Made by a program: the position numbers and the translations under genes. Positions 1 to 6,361 of a stretch of DNA of 9,024 nucleotides are shown here, one piece after another; position 1 is the stretch's first letter; each line of letters begins with the position of its first letter. The stretch lies in contig CAINWC010000213.1 of the NCBI GenBank assembly GCA_903854305.1, forward strand, positions 1 through 9,024, in the 5' to 3' direction. The notes beneath the pieces were generated by a model. The model made no database searches, was not told the DNA's origin, and worked only from the letters and a program-made list of their open reading frames with translations. The stretch is from an uncultured Pseudomonadota bacterium. Its GTDB lineage: Bacteria; Pseudomonadota; Gammaproteobacteria; Burkholderiales; Methylophilaceae.

Positions 1-1965
1 AAGCACAATAATGGCCTTAAGGATGGCAGTATTGGCAGGATCATTCTCAAGATTACTCACAAAGGCTTTATCAATTTTCAATCGATCAATCGGAAAATCC
101 TTTAGGTAAGCCAGACTTGAATAACCTGTACCAAAATCATCTATGGCCAACTTAACACCTATCATTTTTAGGGCATGCAGTGTTTCTACAAATTTTGCCG
201 CATCATCAATTAATGTACTTTCAGTAATTTCCAGCTCTAGGCAATCTGGATCTAGGTTGGTAACTTCGAGGGCATTTTTGATAATCTGTGCAAGATTAGG
301 CTGTTTAAATTGCCGTGGTGAAACATTGACCGCAATGGGAATGGCCCGCCCCATTTTTTCTTTTAATTCTTTGGCCTTTTTACAGGCCGTGATTAAAACC
401 CATTCACCGATACGCTCGATTAGACCTGTTTCTTCTGCAACATGAATGAACTTATCAGGGGGAATCAGTTCACCTTCAGGCGTTTGCCAGCGGATTAATG
501 CCTCTGCGCTACTAATAAGACCCGTTGCAAAATTTACCTTAGGTTGGTAATGCAGCAGGAATTCACCGTTTTCTATCGCAAGCCGTAAGCGATATTCCAT
601 CATCACGCGCTCAGTCAAAGCATCGTTCAATTCTTGCGTGTAAATTTGATAGTTATTGCGACCAGCCTTTTTGGCTTTATACATCGCAGAATCAGCATTT
701 TTAAGTAGTGTATTCGGTGCAATGCCGTCATCCGGATAAATACTGATGCCTATGCTACAGGTGACAACGTAATCTAACGCATTAATGACGCAAGGCACGG
801 CAACGGCAGTTAATACGCGCTGCATGCTCAGTAGAATATCGTCCACATTCTCGATATTCGTCAGCAATATCACAAACTCATCGCCCCCTAATCTCACCAC
901 GGTATCTATTTCACGAATACAGCTAGATAATCGCTTAGACATGATCAGTAGTAATTGATCGCCTACCTCATGCCCCATACTATCGTTGATCAGCTTGAAC
1001 TGATCAAGATCGACAAAAGCAACGGCCATTTTATTTTTGTAACGATCAGCAAAGTTAATGGATTGCTGAAACCTATCATTCAGCATGTAGCGATTAGGCA
1101 ATCCAGTCAGACTGTCATGCGTGGCTTGGTGCTCAATTTTATGATCATAGTTTTTACGCGCGGTAATATCCTCAACCGTACCTTCGTAATAAAGTAAATT
1201 GCCTACTTCGTCGTGCACCATACGTGCATTTTCAGAAATCCAGAGAGTGCTATTATCTTTTCGATAAACTAATGACTCGAAGTTATGCACACTTTGATTG
1301 GCTAACATGGCTTGCACAAACTCTTCGCGACGACCAGGAGTCACATAAAGCTGTTGCTGGATATTATTAAGTACAAGCATGAGCTCTTCTGGTGAACTGT
1401 AGCCATACATGCGCGCGAGTGCCGGATTGACGATCAGGTAATGTCCGTTGGGCGAGGTCTGAAAAATACCTTCAATCGCATTCTCAAAAATAGAGCGATA
1501 ACGAAACTCCGTGTCACGTAATGACTGCTCAATCTGCTTGCGCTCGGTAATATTCTGAATGAAACCTTCTATCGCATGCACTTTTCCTTGTGCGTTATAA
1601 ATCGGGTTCCCACGTTCGCATACCCAGATGATACTGGTATTTGCATGAACGATGCGATATTCGACCTCAAAGCGAGCACCAAGCCTAACCGCCTCTTCGA
1701 TAGTATTGCGGACCACCTCTCGATCATCTTTAAAGGTAATTTCTTCGTAGGAAATTATCTTGTTAAAAACGAGATCCTCGGGGGAGAAACCAGTTAAATC
1801 TTTGCAGCCATTGCTGACAAATATCATGGTCCAGTGTTTGTCATAGAGATTGCAATAAACCAAGCCCTCAAGATTATCTACAAGTGCGTCCAGCATGCGC
1901 TGGCGGTCATGTACAAAGGCATCAATAGAAATAAGAGATTTAACGGTTGGCAAAGGCAAGTTCAT
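1..1965 (-). CDS. PAS-PAS-GGDEF-EAL cyclic-di-GMP turnover protein (3' end beyond window)
   Basis: I read 655 uninterrupted codons back from the ATG at 1963-1965; the gene leaves the window at base 1. Domains in order: PAS/PAC 1 at about residues 17-142 (ends ITERKQIEQ), PAS/PAC 2 at about 143-272 (ends DITARKNYDHK), GGDEF at about 277-440 and EAL from about 450. The diguanylate cyclase signature RLGGDEF is intact (GGDEF 360-364) and has a canonical inhibitory I-site, R351-x-x-D354, five residues before it. The phosphodiesterase side keeps EAL at 488-490, N547 of NVSPRQF, E579, D609-D610 of DDFGTGYSSL and K630 of KIDKAF, so both activities look possible; the last catalytic residues lie outside the window. 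There is no membrane segment or signal peptide, so it should be cytoplasmic and sense through its PAS domains. The start is the first ATG after an in-frame TAG at 1996-1998, but its ribosome binding site is weak. It is divergent from the Cache-CheW gene. Confidence 0.96.
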   Translation of the reverse strand, partial: MNLPLPTVKSLISIDAFVHDRQRMLDALVDNLEGLVYCNLYDKHWTMIFVSNGCKDLTGFSPEDLVFNKIISYEEITFKDDREVVRNTIEEAVRLGARFEVEYRIVHANTSIIWVCERGNPIYNAQGKVHAIEGFIQNITERKQIEQSLRDTEFRYRSIFENAIEGIFQTSPNGHYLIVNPALARMYGYSSPEELMLVLNNIQQQLYVTPGRREEFVQAMLANQSVHNFESLVYRKDNSTLWISENARMVHDEVGNLLYYEGTVEDITARKNYDHKIEHQATHDSLTGLPNRYMLNDRFQQSINFADRYKNKMAVAFVDLDQFKLINDSMGHEVGDQLLLIMSKRLSSCIREIDTVVRLGGDEFVILLTNIENVDDILLSMQRVLTAVAVPCVINALDYVVTCSIGISIYPDDGIAPNTLLKNADSAMYKAKKAGRNNYQIYTQELNDALTERVMMEYRLRLAIENGEFLLHYQPKVNFATGLISSAEALIRWQTPEGELIPPDKFIHVAEETGLIERIGEWVLITACKKAKELKEKMGRAIPIAVNVSPRQFKQPNLAQIIKNALEVTNLDPDCLELEITESTLIDDAAKFVETLHALKMIGVKLAIDDFGTGYSSLAYLKDFPIDRLKIDKAFVSNLENDPANTAILKAIIVL

Positions 1966-2074
1966 TATTTTTGGTCTTAGATATCCATCGGTGGACTAAT
2001 GTTATTACTTAAGCAGTATTCATGCCGAATAGGATAAATGTCATCTATATCTTACTTGCGCGTTGCGAGATTAC

Positions 2075-2087
2075 AGCTGCAGCAGCT
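2075..2087. promoter_or_regulatory. 13-bp perfect palindrome, candidate operator
   Basis: AGCTGC-A-GCAGCT is a perfect 6-bp inverted repeat around a single central base. It sits in the divergent region about 110 bp upstream of the GGDEF-EAL start and 235 bp upstream of the Cache-CheW start. Its symmetry and place fit a dimeric regulator binding site, but no known consensus is matched. There is no T-tract, so it is not a terminator. Confidence 0.3.
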
Positions 2088-2259
2088 TATTACTCAAACA
2101 AGCGCATCAAATGACAATGCAAGTTGCTTTGAACAATGCACTTTTAATGGGCTGCTATATGAGCATATGCACCAAAGGTAAGCCGCTTCTGCATCTTCTT
2201 TATGGTTAAACCGTCACTTGCTACTGTCATTCAGTGATTTTTAGATGGCTTACATTTTG

Positions 2260-2278
2260 CTTATCTATCATTGATAAG
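2260..2278. promoter_or_regulatory. inverted repeat CTTATC-N7-GATAAG upstream of the Cache-CheW gene
   Basis: Two perfect 6-bp arms (2260-2265 and 2273-2278) are separated by 7 bp, centred about 50 bp upstream of the proposed ATG at 2321. It could be an operator or a leader hairpin. The arms are AT-rich and the match is short, so chance is a real possibility. Confidence 0.25.
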
Positions 2279-2320
2279 GTCGGTAGTATTTACGACGATA
2301 ATAATTTTATGGGCATAAAC

Positions 2321-4888
2321 ATGAGCCAAATAACTTCGATTCAGATTGATAACTTTCTCCCTTACATGCGGGATGTCATTCGTTGTGAACAATCTTTACA
2401 TGAGCTAAACCTGATGTGGCGCATGATTGAATCCTCTGCCAAGATGAATTGTCCAGTGGAGGCTAAAAGCATTCTGCCTACTATGGCAGCAACACGTGAA
2501 GGCTTTAATCGGCTGGAAAAAGAACTGGTACTCAGTCTGGTGCAAGAAAAAGTAGCGACCGTATTAAATGAAATAGGCACTAAAGCACAGTATGTCATCG
2601 ACATTTTAGTGCGTAACCTATATGAGCGTACCGCTGACGTAGGTTTTCTAGCGACGGATAAAGAGTTATGCGCATTTGTTGCAGGATTATCTGGCAATGA
2701 CGATAGTATCCGCGCGCGTTTGCGCGCCTACAGAAGAAAATATACCGTGTACGATGAAATCATTTTACTAGACGTAGATGGCAATGTTTTGGTGCAAATT
2801 AATGAAGAAACCCCGATTGAAGGAAGCTTAGATCCTCTTATTGCAGAAACCTTAGCATCAGATCAATATGTAGAAACATATCGAGCAACCGACCTGCGAC
2901 CCAGTAAAGATAAGGCGCTGATTTACTCTAAACGGATGTTGCATCCTGACACAGGCGTGGTAATCGGCGTGTTATGCCTATGTTTCAATTTTGTAGAGGA
3001 AATGGCTGGTGTTTTTAAATCACATGGCGATCCTTCTGGTCGATCAGTGATGCTGTTACTTGATGGTGACAATTGCGTCATAGAGACGAGCGATCTGCGT
3101 TGGGTCCCAGTAGGCGCGATAGTGCCGGTGAATCGCGATGCCCAATCAACCTTGAAAATGTATGGCGGACGTGAGTATTTGATACGTACGTTTATTGCTG
3201 ACGGTTACCAAGGCTACATGGGACCTCCCAGCTGGCAAGGCCAAGTCATGATTCCAGTGGAAATTGCTTTTACCGGCAAAGAAACCAATGCATTAAAGGC
3301 ATTAGACCCAGCGGTAGCCGAAGGTTTGCTGTCGCATGCACAATCCTTCTGCCCTCCACTTTTTGAAGTGATGACTGCCGCATCTACCATACGACGGGTG
3401 GTTTGGAATGGCCAAGTGATGACCGCGGGGCAAAGTGGAGAATTATTGAAATTAAAAACCATTTTGGATCAGATTAGCGAAACTGGCACCCGCAGTAATG
3501 AGTTGTTCGCGCAATCAATTAATGATCTCTACGAGACCGTACTGGCTTCGAGATTACAAGACTCTGAATTCGTATCACATCTACTGGTCGATTTGCTTGA
3601 CCGTAATCTATACGAACGTTCCGATGATTGTCGCTGGTGGGCTGTGACCCCTGAATTAAGAGTCGCACTTGACTCTCAAGCAATAGATAGCGCAATGGTC
3701 TCGCGCATTACCAATATTCTGGAATATATCAATGCACTTTATACGGTTTACACCCGTATTTTTGTCTATGACAATACCGGCTGTATCATCGCCAGTACAA
3801 ACCCCATAGATGGTGATGATTCGATGATTGGCACTTCAATCGTTGGCACTACTATTGATGCAACCACACTAGCGCACGTAATGTCTTTGCGAACAGAGCA
3901 GCAATATTATGTATCACCTTTTGTGCCAGATGCGCTATACGACAATGCGCCAACTTACATTTACCATGCGGCCATCATGGCACCTGACAGTGACACTGTC
4001 GTTGGCGGCATTGGCATTGTCTTCGATTCAGCCCCTGAGTTATCTGCTATGTTGCAGGGAGGCATAGCCGAAAAAGAATCTATTAACGCTTTTTATATAG
4101 ACCGGCAGGGTCAGATCATTTCTAGTACAGATCCCACTCGCCCTGTTGGCTCGGTCTTGGAGATTGATGCAGATCTGCTTACGTTGCCAAATGGCAAAAG
4201 TACATCACGTATCGTGACACATGATGGGCATTACTCAATACTTGGCTGCAGTGTTTCTCATGGTTATCGAGAATTCAAAGTCACCGATGGATACAAAGAA
4301 GAAGTTATCGCCGTTGTTTATGATTCTTTTGGAGAGGTTAGAGGGCGCGCTAGTTCAGGTAACAATTCGGCATCAATTATTGAGGCAACGCCGATTAAAT
4401 CTGGTGATCCTGAATTCGCCACATTTTTTATTGATGGAGGTTTGTTCGCGATTGAGGCTAAGTATGTGCTGGAAGCACTATCCGCATCAGAAATTTCTCC
4501 CGTTTCCATCGGCAGTCGTTCTGAGCGAGTTGGCATACTGGCGATACAACATGAAGATGAAGGTAAAGCCTATGCCTGGGTGTTTGACCTTGGGTTCTTA
4601 TTAAGCGGGGCACTTTCTGTAGTGGATAGTAACAGCCAAGTCATTGTGATCGAATATGGGCAACATAAGATTGGCCTACTCGTAGGGGCACTGCATTCAG
4701 TAGCGCAGTTTAATATAAGCCAAGTGGCTTTTACACCACTTGCCGCGAATAGAGATGGTGTGTTGATCAAGCAGATTATTAAAGCGAATAGCGGGAATCT
4801 TTTGATTCAGGCGATTGATATTAAGTATCTACTCAACATGCTCAGCAACCCCTTTGAATCGGTGCGTGAGGACAGAAAAGTGGCCTAA
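2321..4888 (+). CDS. soluble tandem double-Cache sensor with C-terminal CheW domain
   Basis: 855 residues from the ATG at 2321. The layout is a helical segment (about 45-97), a double-Cache-like sensor (about 98-316), a second helical segment (about 370-427), a second double-Cache-like sensor (about 428-665) and a CheW domain (about 695-850, containing FFIDGGLFAIEAKYVLEAL and IGLLVGALHSVAQF). The two sensor modules are an internal duplication: RNLYER occurs at 98-103 and 428-433, and YTVY followed by a strand and DxxG recurs in each. There is no signal peptide, transmembrane helix, HAMP or methyl-accepting domain, so both sensors should be cytoplasmic. CheW domains couple receptors to CheA-type kinases; by inference this protein could bring a ligand signal into a chemotaxis array. 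The start is uncertain: ATG 2309 (four residues longer) and GTG 2234 are in frame, and none has a good Shine-Dalgarno. I prefer 2321 because MSQ begins the recognisable protein and a GGG lies 7 bases upstream. No obvious amino-acid-binding RxWY motif is seen in either Cache unit. Confidence 0.9.
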   Translation: MSQITSIQIDNFLPYMRDVIRCEQSLHELNLMWRMIESSAKMNCPVEAKSILPTMAATREGFNRLEKELVLSLVQEKVATVLNEIGTKAQYVIDILVRNLYERTADVGFLATDKELCAFVAGLSGNDDSIRARLRAYRRKYTVYDEIILLDVDGNVLVQINEETPIEGSLDPLIAETLASDQYVETYRATDLRPSKDKALIYSKRMLHPDTGVVIGVLCLCFNFVEEMAGVFKSHGDPSGRSVMLLLDGDNCVIETSDLRWVPVGAIVPVNRDAQSTLKMYGGREYLIRTFIADGYQGYMGPPSWQGQVMIPVEIAFTGKETNALKALDPAVAEGLLSHAQSFCPPLFEVMTAASTIRRVVWNGQVMTAGQSGELLKLKTILDQISETGTRSNELFAQSINDLYETVLASRLQDSEFVSHLLVDLLDRNLYERSDDCRWWAVTPELRVALDSQAIDSAMVSRITNILEYINALYTVYTRIFVYDNTGCIIASTNPIDGDDSMIGTSIVGTTIDATTLAHVMSLRTEQQYYVSPFVPDALYDNAPTYIYHAAIMAPDSDTVVGGIGIVFDSAPELSAMLQGGIAEKESINAFYIDRQGQIISSTDPTRPVGSVLEIDADLLTLPNGKSTSRIVTHDGHYSILGCSVSHGYREFKVTDGYKEEVIAVVYDSFGEVRGRASSGNNSASIIEATPIKSGDPEFATFFIDGGLFAIEAKYVLEALSASEISPVSIGSRSERVGILAIQHEDEGKAYAWVFDLGFLLSGALSVVDSNSQVIVIEYGQHKIGLLVGALHSVAQFNISQVAFTPLAANRDGVLIKQIIKANSGNLLIQAIDIKYLLNMLSNPFESVREDRKVA

Positions 4889-4969
4889 AATTTCGACTTT
4901 AGTCATGTTACAACTTAAATGTTGGCACCAAATCAGATGGTTGCGTGCCTCCGCACAATAGCCTCTCGA

Positions 4970-5368
4970 TTAAAACAGGTTTAGATTATTTCCGTCTGTC
5001 CTCATTGGTTTTTTCAGTTTGAGCTGTGTTAATTGTTCAGGCGTTTTTTGTTGAGACTTAAGTGACTTTGCAAGCGAGAGCAAAGTCACTTTATTTCGTT
5101 CATCTAAAGCTTCAATGATTAGGTGAAGCTGGTTATTCAACACTTGAGCATCCAAAGGTTGCGTGCGTAAATACTGCATAAAATCATCTAGATTAGTCCC
5201 CAGTGCATGAGCAATATTGATCAAGACCGGTATACGGTGCTCCTTAACTCTATCAAGCTCATAATCTAAAATGACTTTTGTAGGCACACCAACGCTCTCA
5301 GCAAGCGCTGACCTAGTGAGACTATTCGCTTTCCTAGCGGATTTAATCTGCTGACCTATACTCATCAT
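4970..5368 (-). CDS. XRE-family helix-turn-helix transcriptional regulator
   Basis: 132 residues. The N-terminal half (about residues 4-64) is a classic lambda-repressor-like HTH: IGQQIKSARKANSLTRSALAE gives the first helices, SVGVPTKVILDYE the recognition region, and IPVLINIAHALGTNLDDFM the closing helices. The C-terminal half is helical and ends in a basic tail (KLKKPMRT then GNNLNLF) with no known domain. It is the second gene of a two-gene operon: its ATG-ATG immediately follows the TAG of the 87-residue gene (TAGATGATG), so translation is probably coupled; either ATG could be used. By family habit it is a DNA-binding regulator and may control its own promoter, where three 11-bp repeats lie. 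It could also be the antitoxin of a toxin-antitoxin pair, but the partner is not a recognisable toxin. It converges on the Cache-CheW gene across an 81-bp gap with no clear terminator. Confidence 0.9.
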   Translation of the reverse strand: MMSIGQQIKSARKANSLTRSALAESVGVPTKVILDYELDRVKEHRIPVLINIAHALGTNLDDFMQYLRTQPLDAQVLNNQLHLIIEALDERNKVTLLSLAKSLKSQQKTPEQLTQLKLKKPMRTDGNNLNLF

Positions 5369-5632
5369 CTAGTGCGCCGTCAACATTTTCAAGATTGCGT
5401 CATATTCCGTGACCATCTCAACGATTGAGTCTGCGAACTTATAGTCATAGACATAATCGTTTATCCACTCGGCTCCATTGGAATTATCATCAGTCATCAT
5501 GGGAGTGAAGGTCAAATCCAAATACCGACCATCACCAATGTCGATGACATCAATACCATCCTCATCCTTCACCACCTCCCAATGGTCTGGTACTTCCATG
5601 CCTAGCGTGATGGTGATATTTAACTTTTTCAT
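5369..5632 (-). CDS. small acidic protein of unknown function, first gene of an operon with an XRE regulator
   Basis: 87 residues, not recognised. It is strongly acidic: about 19 Asp/Glu against 6 Lys/Arg. An N-terminal strand (KKLNITITLGMEVP) is followed by alternating strands (GIDVIDIGDGRYLDLTFTPM) and a C-terminal helical part (FADSIVEMVTEYDAILKML). No signal peptide or membrane segment. The start ATG has AGGA 10 bases upstream, a weak ribosome binding site. The stop TAG abuts the ATG of the XRE regulator, so the two are almost certainly co-transcribed and translationally coupled. Possible roles include a partner or inhibitor of the regulator, or one half of a toxin-antitoxin-like pair; the acidity could also fit a DNA-mimic protein. 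None of these is shown by the sequence, and it is not RelE-, HigB- or BrnT-like by eye. Confidence 0.75.
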   Translation of the reverse strand: MKKLNITITLGMEVPDHWEVVKDEDGIDVIDIGDGRYLDLTFTPMMTDDNSNGAEWINDYVYDYKFADSIVEMVTEYDAILKMLTAH

Positions 5633-5729
5633 TTGTCTTTCATCCTAAATTTAACCGCCTGCAAATTGCCACTTTAAGCATCATTGCAACTGTGCCTGCT
5701 ACGTGATTTTCTATCAATACGTACGACCA

Positions 5730-5758
5730 CTTATAAATACTGCATAAATACAACACAA
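5730..5758 (-). promoter_or_regulatory. predicted sigma-70 promoter of the acidic protein-XRE operon
   Basis: On the minus strand the -35 TTGTGT (5753-5758) and -10 TATAAG (5730-5735, five of six consensus bases) are separated by exactly 17 bp. Transcription would start near 5723 and give a leader of about 90 nt before the ATG at 5632. The promoter lies inside the three 11-bp direct repeats, which suggests repression by steric blocking. Confidence 0.5.
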
Positions 5759-5764
5759 ATACTG
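5732..5764. repeat. three tandem 11-bp direct repeats, candidate operator iterons
   Basis: Copies are TATAAATACTG (5732-5742), CATAAATACAA (5743-5753) and CACAAATACTG (5754-5764). The AAATAC core recurs at 5735, 5746 and 5757, spaced exactly 11 bp, about one helical turn, so a protein would see all three on one face of the DNA. They cover the -35 and spacer of the predicted promoter of the acidic protein-XRE operon. The XRE protein is the obvious candidate binder, which is inference. The AT-rich background makes some similarity by chance possible. Confidence 0.5.
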
Positions 5765-5775
5765 CTCATATCCAC

Positions 5776-5793
5776 ATCAGGGTTAGCCCTGAT
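5776..5793. promoter_or_regulatory. perfect 7-bp inverted repeat ATCAGGG-TTAG-CCCTGAT
   Basis: Arms at 5776-5782 and 5787-5793 pair perfectly around a 4-base loop. It is in the divergent region, just beyond the -35 end of the minus-strand promoter and about 100 bp upstream of the 135-residue gene. No T-tract follows on either strand, so an intrinsic terminator is unlikely; an operator or an upstream hairpin is more likely. Confidence 0.35.
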
Positions 5794-5868
5794 ATGCGTA
5801 GCCATTGCCTTCTTATAGGATGTCATTTAGTTAATCTACGCAACCATTACAAATGATTGAATGCTATG

Positions 5869-5884
5869 CGCCAACATGCTGGCG
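5869..5884 (+). promoter_or_regulatory. leader hairpin directly upstream of the ribosome binding site
   Basis: CGCCA (5869-5873) pairs with TGGCG (5880-5884) around a 6-base loop. The stem ends exactly where the Shine-Dalgarno GAGAGGA (5884-5890) of the next gene begins, so in mRNA it could stabilise the 5' end or tune ribosome access. It is only five base pairs, though four of them are G-C. Confidence 0.3.
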
Positions 5885-5896
5885 AGAGGAAAATAT

Positions 5897-6304
5897 ATGT
5901 TTGATTTTGAAAAGTCAGAAAATATGAGAGGTTTTGAGAATTGCATCACAGACATCATAGGAAAAGAGGTCGCACCGATGAGCGTATCTGTTTACCACTG
6001 CTGGAAACTATTTAATCTAAAATATGGCGACATGCCCAGCTGGAAAAAGTCGATGAATAATCAGACCGAATGGCTATCTTATCTAGCCACTTTGGCAAGA
6101 GATGATTTAGACAAAGAAATGAATCGTGAAATCCCTTTTGGCACAACTAACGGTGTTTACATGAGCATGTTCTTTTTTAAAGCGATTGCTTTGAATGAAG
6201 GCGCGCAGACAATTAACGCGATGTCAGATTATATGGAAAAGTTTAATAGAATCGGCTATCAGATTTCACAAGCAGAGACTATGCCGAACAAGCTTAAGCA
6301 CTGA
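5897..6304 (+). CDS. orphan 135-residue protein of unknown function
   Basis: 135 residues, not recognised. The start at ATG 5897 is chosen because GAGAGGA at 5884-5890 lies 6 bases upstream, an excellent ribosome binding site; the frame is open back to ATG 5861, but those upstream ATGs lack such a site. The protein looks mostly helical and soluble: MFDFEKSENMRGFENCITDI, then an aromatic-rich middle (VYHCWKLFNLKYGDMPSW, TEWLSYLATLARDDLD), a moderately hydrophobic segment (GVYMSMFFFKAIAL) too short and too interrupted to be a transmembrane helix, and a final amphipathic helix (MSDYMEKFNRIGYQISQAE). Size and helicity are loosely like phasins or small helical bundle proteins, but I see no diagnostic motif and do not assign that function. 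It stands alone: divergent from the acidic protein-XRE operon and convergent with amrS. The coding reading is supported by the strong start and normal codon use. Confidence 0.82.
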   Translation: MFDFEKSENMRGFENCITDIIGKEVAPMSVSVYHCWKLFNLKYGDMPSWKKSMNNQTEWLSYLATLARDDLDKEMNREIPFGTTNGVYMSMFFFKAIALNEGAQTINAMSDYMEKFNRIGYQISQAETMPNKLKH

Positions 6305-6310
6305 TAAAAG

Positions 6311-6346
6311 TCAAAGGGAAAGTCATCAGGAAAATCATAGGGAAAC
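6311..6346. repeat. three tandem imperfect 12-bp repeats
   Basis: TCAAAGGGAAAG (6311-6322), TCATCAGGAAAA (6323-6334) and TCATAGGGAAAC (6335-6346), consensus TCATAGGGAAAN. Copies 1 and 3 agree at 10 of 12 positions, copies 2 and 3 at 9 of 12. They fill most of the short gap between the stop of the 135-residue gene and the hairpin after amrS. Nothing shows a function; they could be a small slippage-derived array or a protein-binding cluster. Confidence 0.5.
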
Positions 6347-6361
6347 CAAAGCCCAGCTTTG
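6347..6361 (-). terminator. possible weak terminator hairpin after amrS
   Basis: On the minus strand CAAAGC-TGG-GCTTTG forms a perfect 6-bp stem immediately after the amrS stop codon (6362-6364), followed by GGTTTCCCTATGATTTTCC, a broken T-rich tail. The position is right for a terminator of the amr operon, but the stem is short and there is no clean T-run. It could also act as a barrier between the convergent genes. Confidence 0.3.

Larger units (their letters stand above)
1966..2320. other. divergent intergenic region between the GGDEF-EAL gene and the Cache-CheW gene
   Basis: About 355 bp with no convincing gene. It must carry the promoters of both flanking genes, but I could not find a -35/-10 pair good enough to name. 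It holds two inverted repeats described separately (2075-2087 and 2260-2278) and an 8-bp palindrome GCATATGC at 2163-2170. The Cache-CheW frame stays open upstream to a GTG at 2234, which has no ribosome binding site and would add a stretch that does not resemble the rest of the protein, so I treat it as noncoding. Confidence 0.6.

Noticed and set aside
2005..2031. Sigma-28 (flagellar) promoter suggested by GCCGAATA at 2024-2031
   Set aside because: The -35 at the right spacing reads TTAC instead of TAAA, and the -10 is imperfect.
2234..2320. N-terminal extension of the Cache-CheW protein from GTG 2234
   Set aside because: There is no ribosome binding site before it, the added residues do not resemble the module that follows, and ATG 2309 or 2321 is simpler.
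3844..3858. Sigma-54-like TGGCAC-N5-TTGA
   Set aside because: It is inside the coding region of the Cache-CheW gene, has a mismatch in the -12 element, and has no gene start nearby.
4221..4604. 127-codon open frame overlapping the Cache-CheW gene in another frame
   Set aside because: The host gene is clearly coding across this stretch, including the start of CheW; the alternative has no known features.
4889..4969. Terminator between the converging Cache-CheW and XRE genes
   Set aside because: Only short stems (such as GTGC-CTCC-GCAC around 4944-4955) without T-tracts are visible.
5732..5793. CRISPR-like or replication-origin iterons
   Set aside because: Repeats are only 11 bp with no spacers, and there is no replication gene nearby; an operator is a simpler reading.
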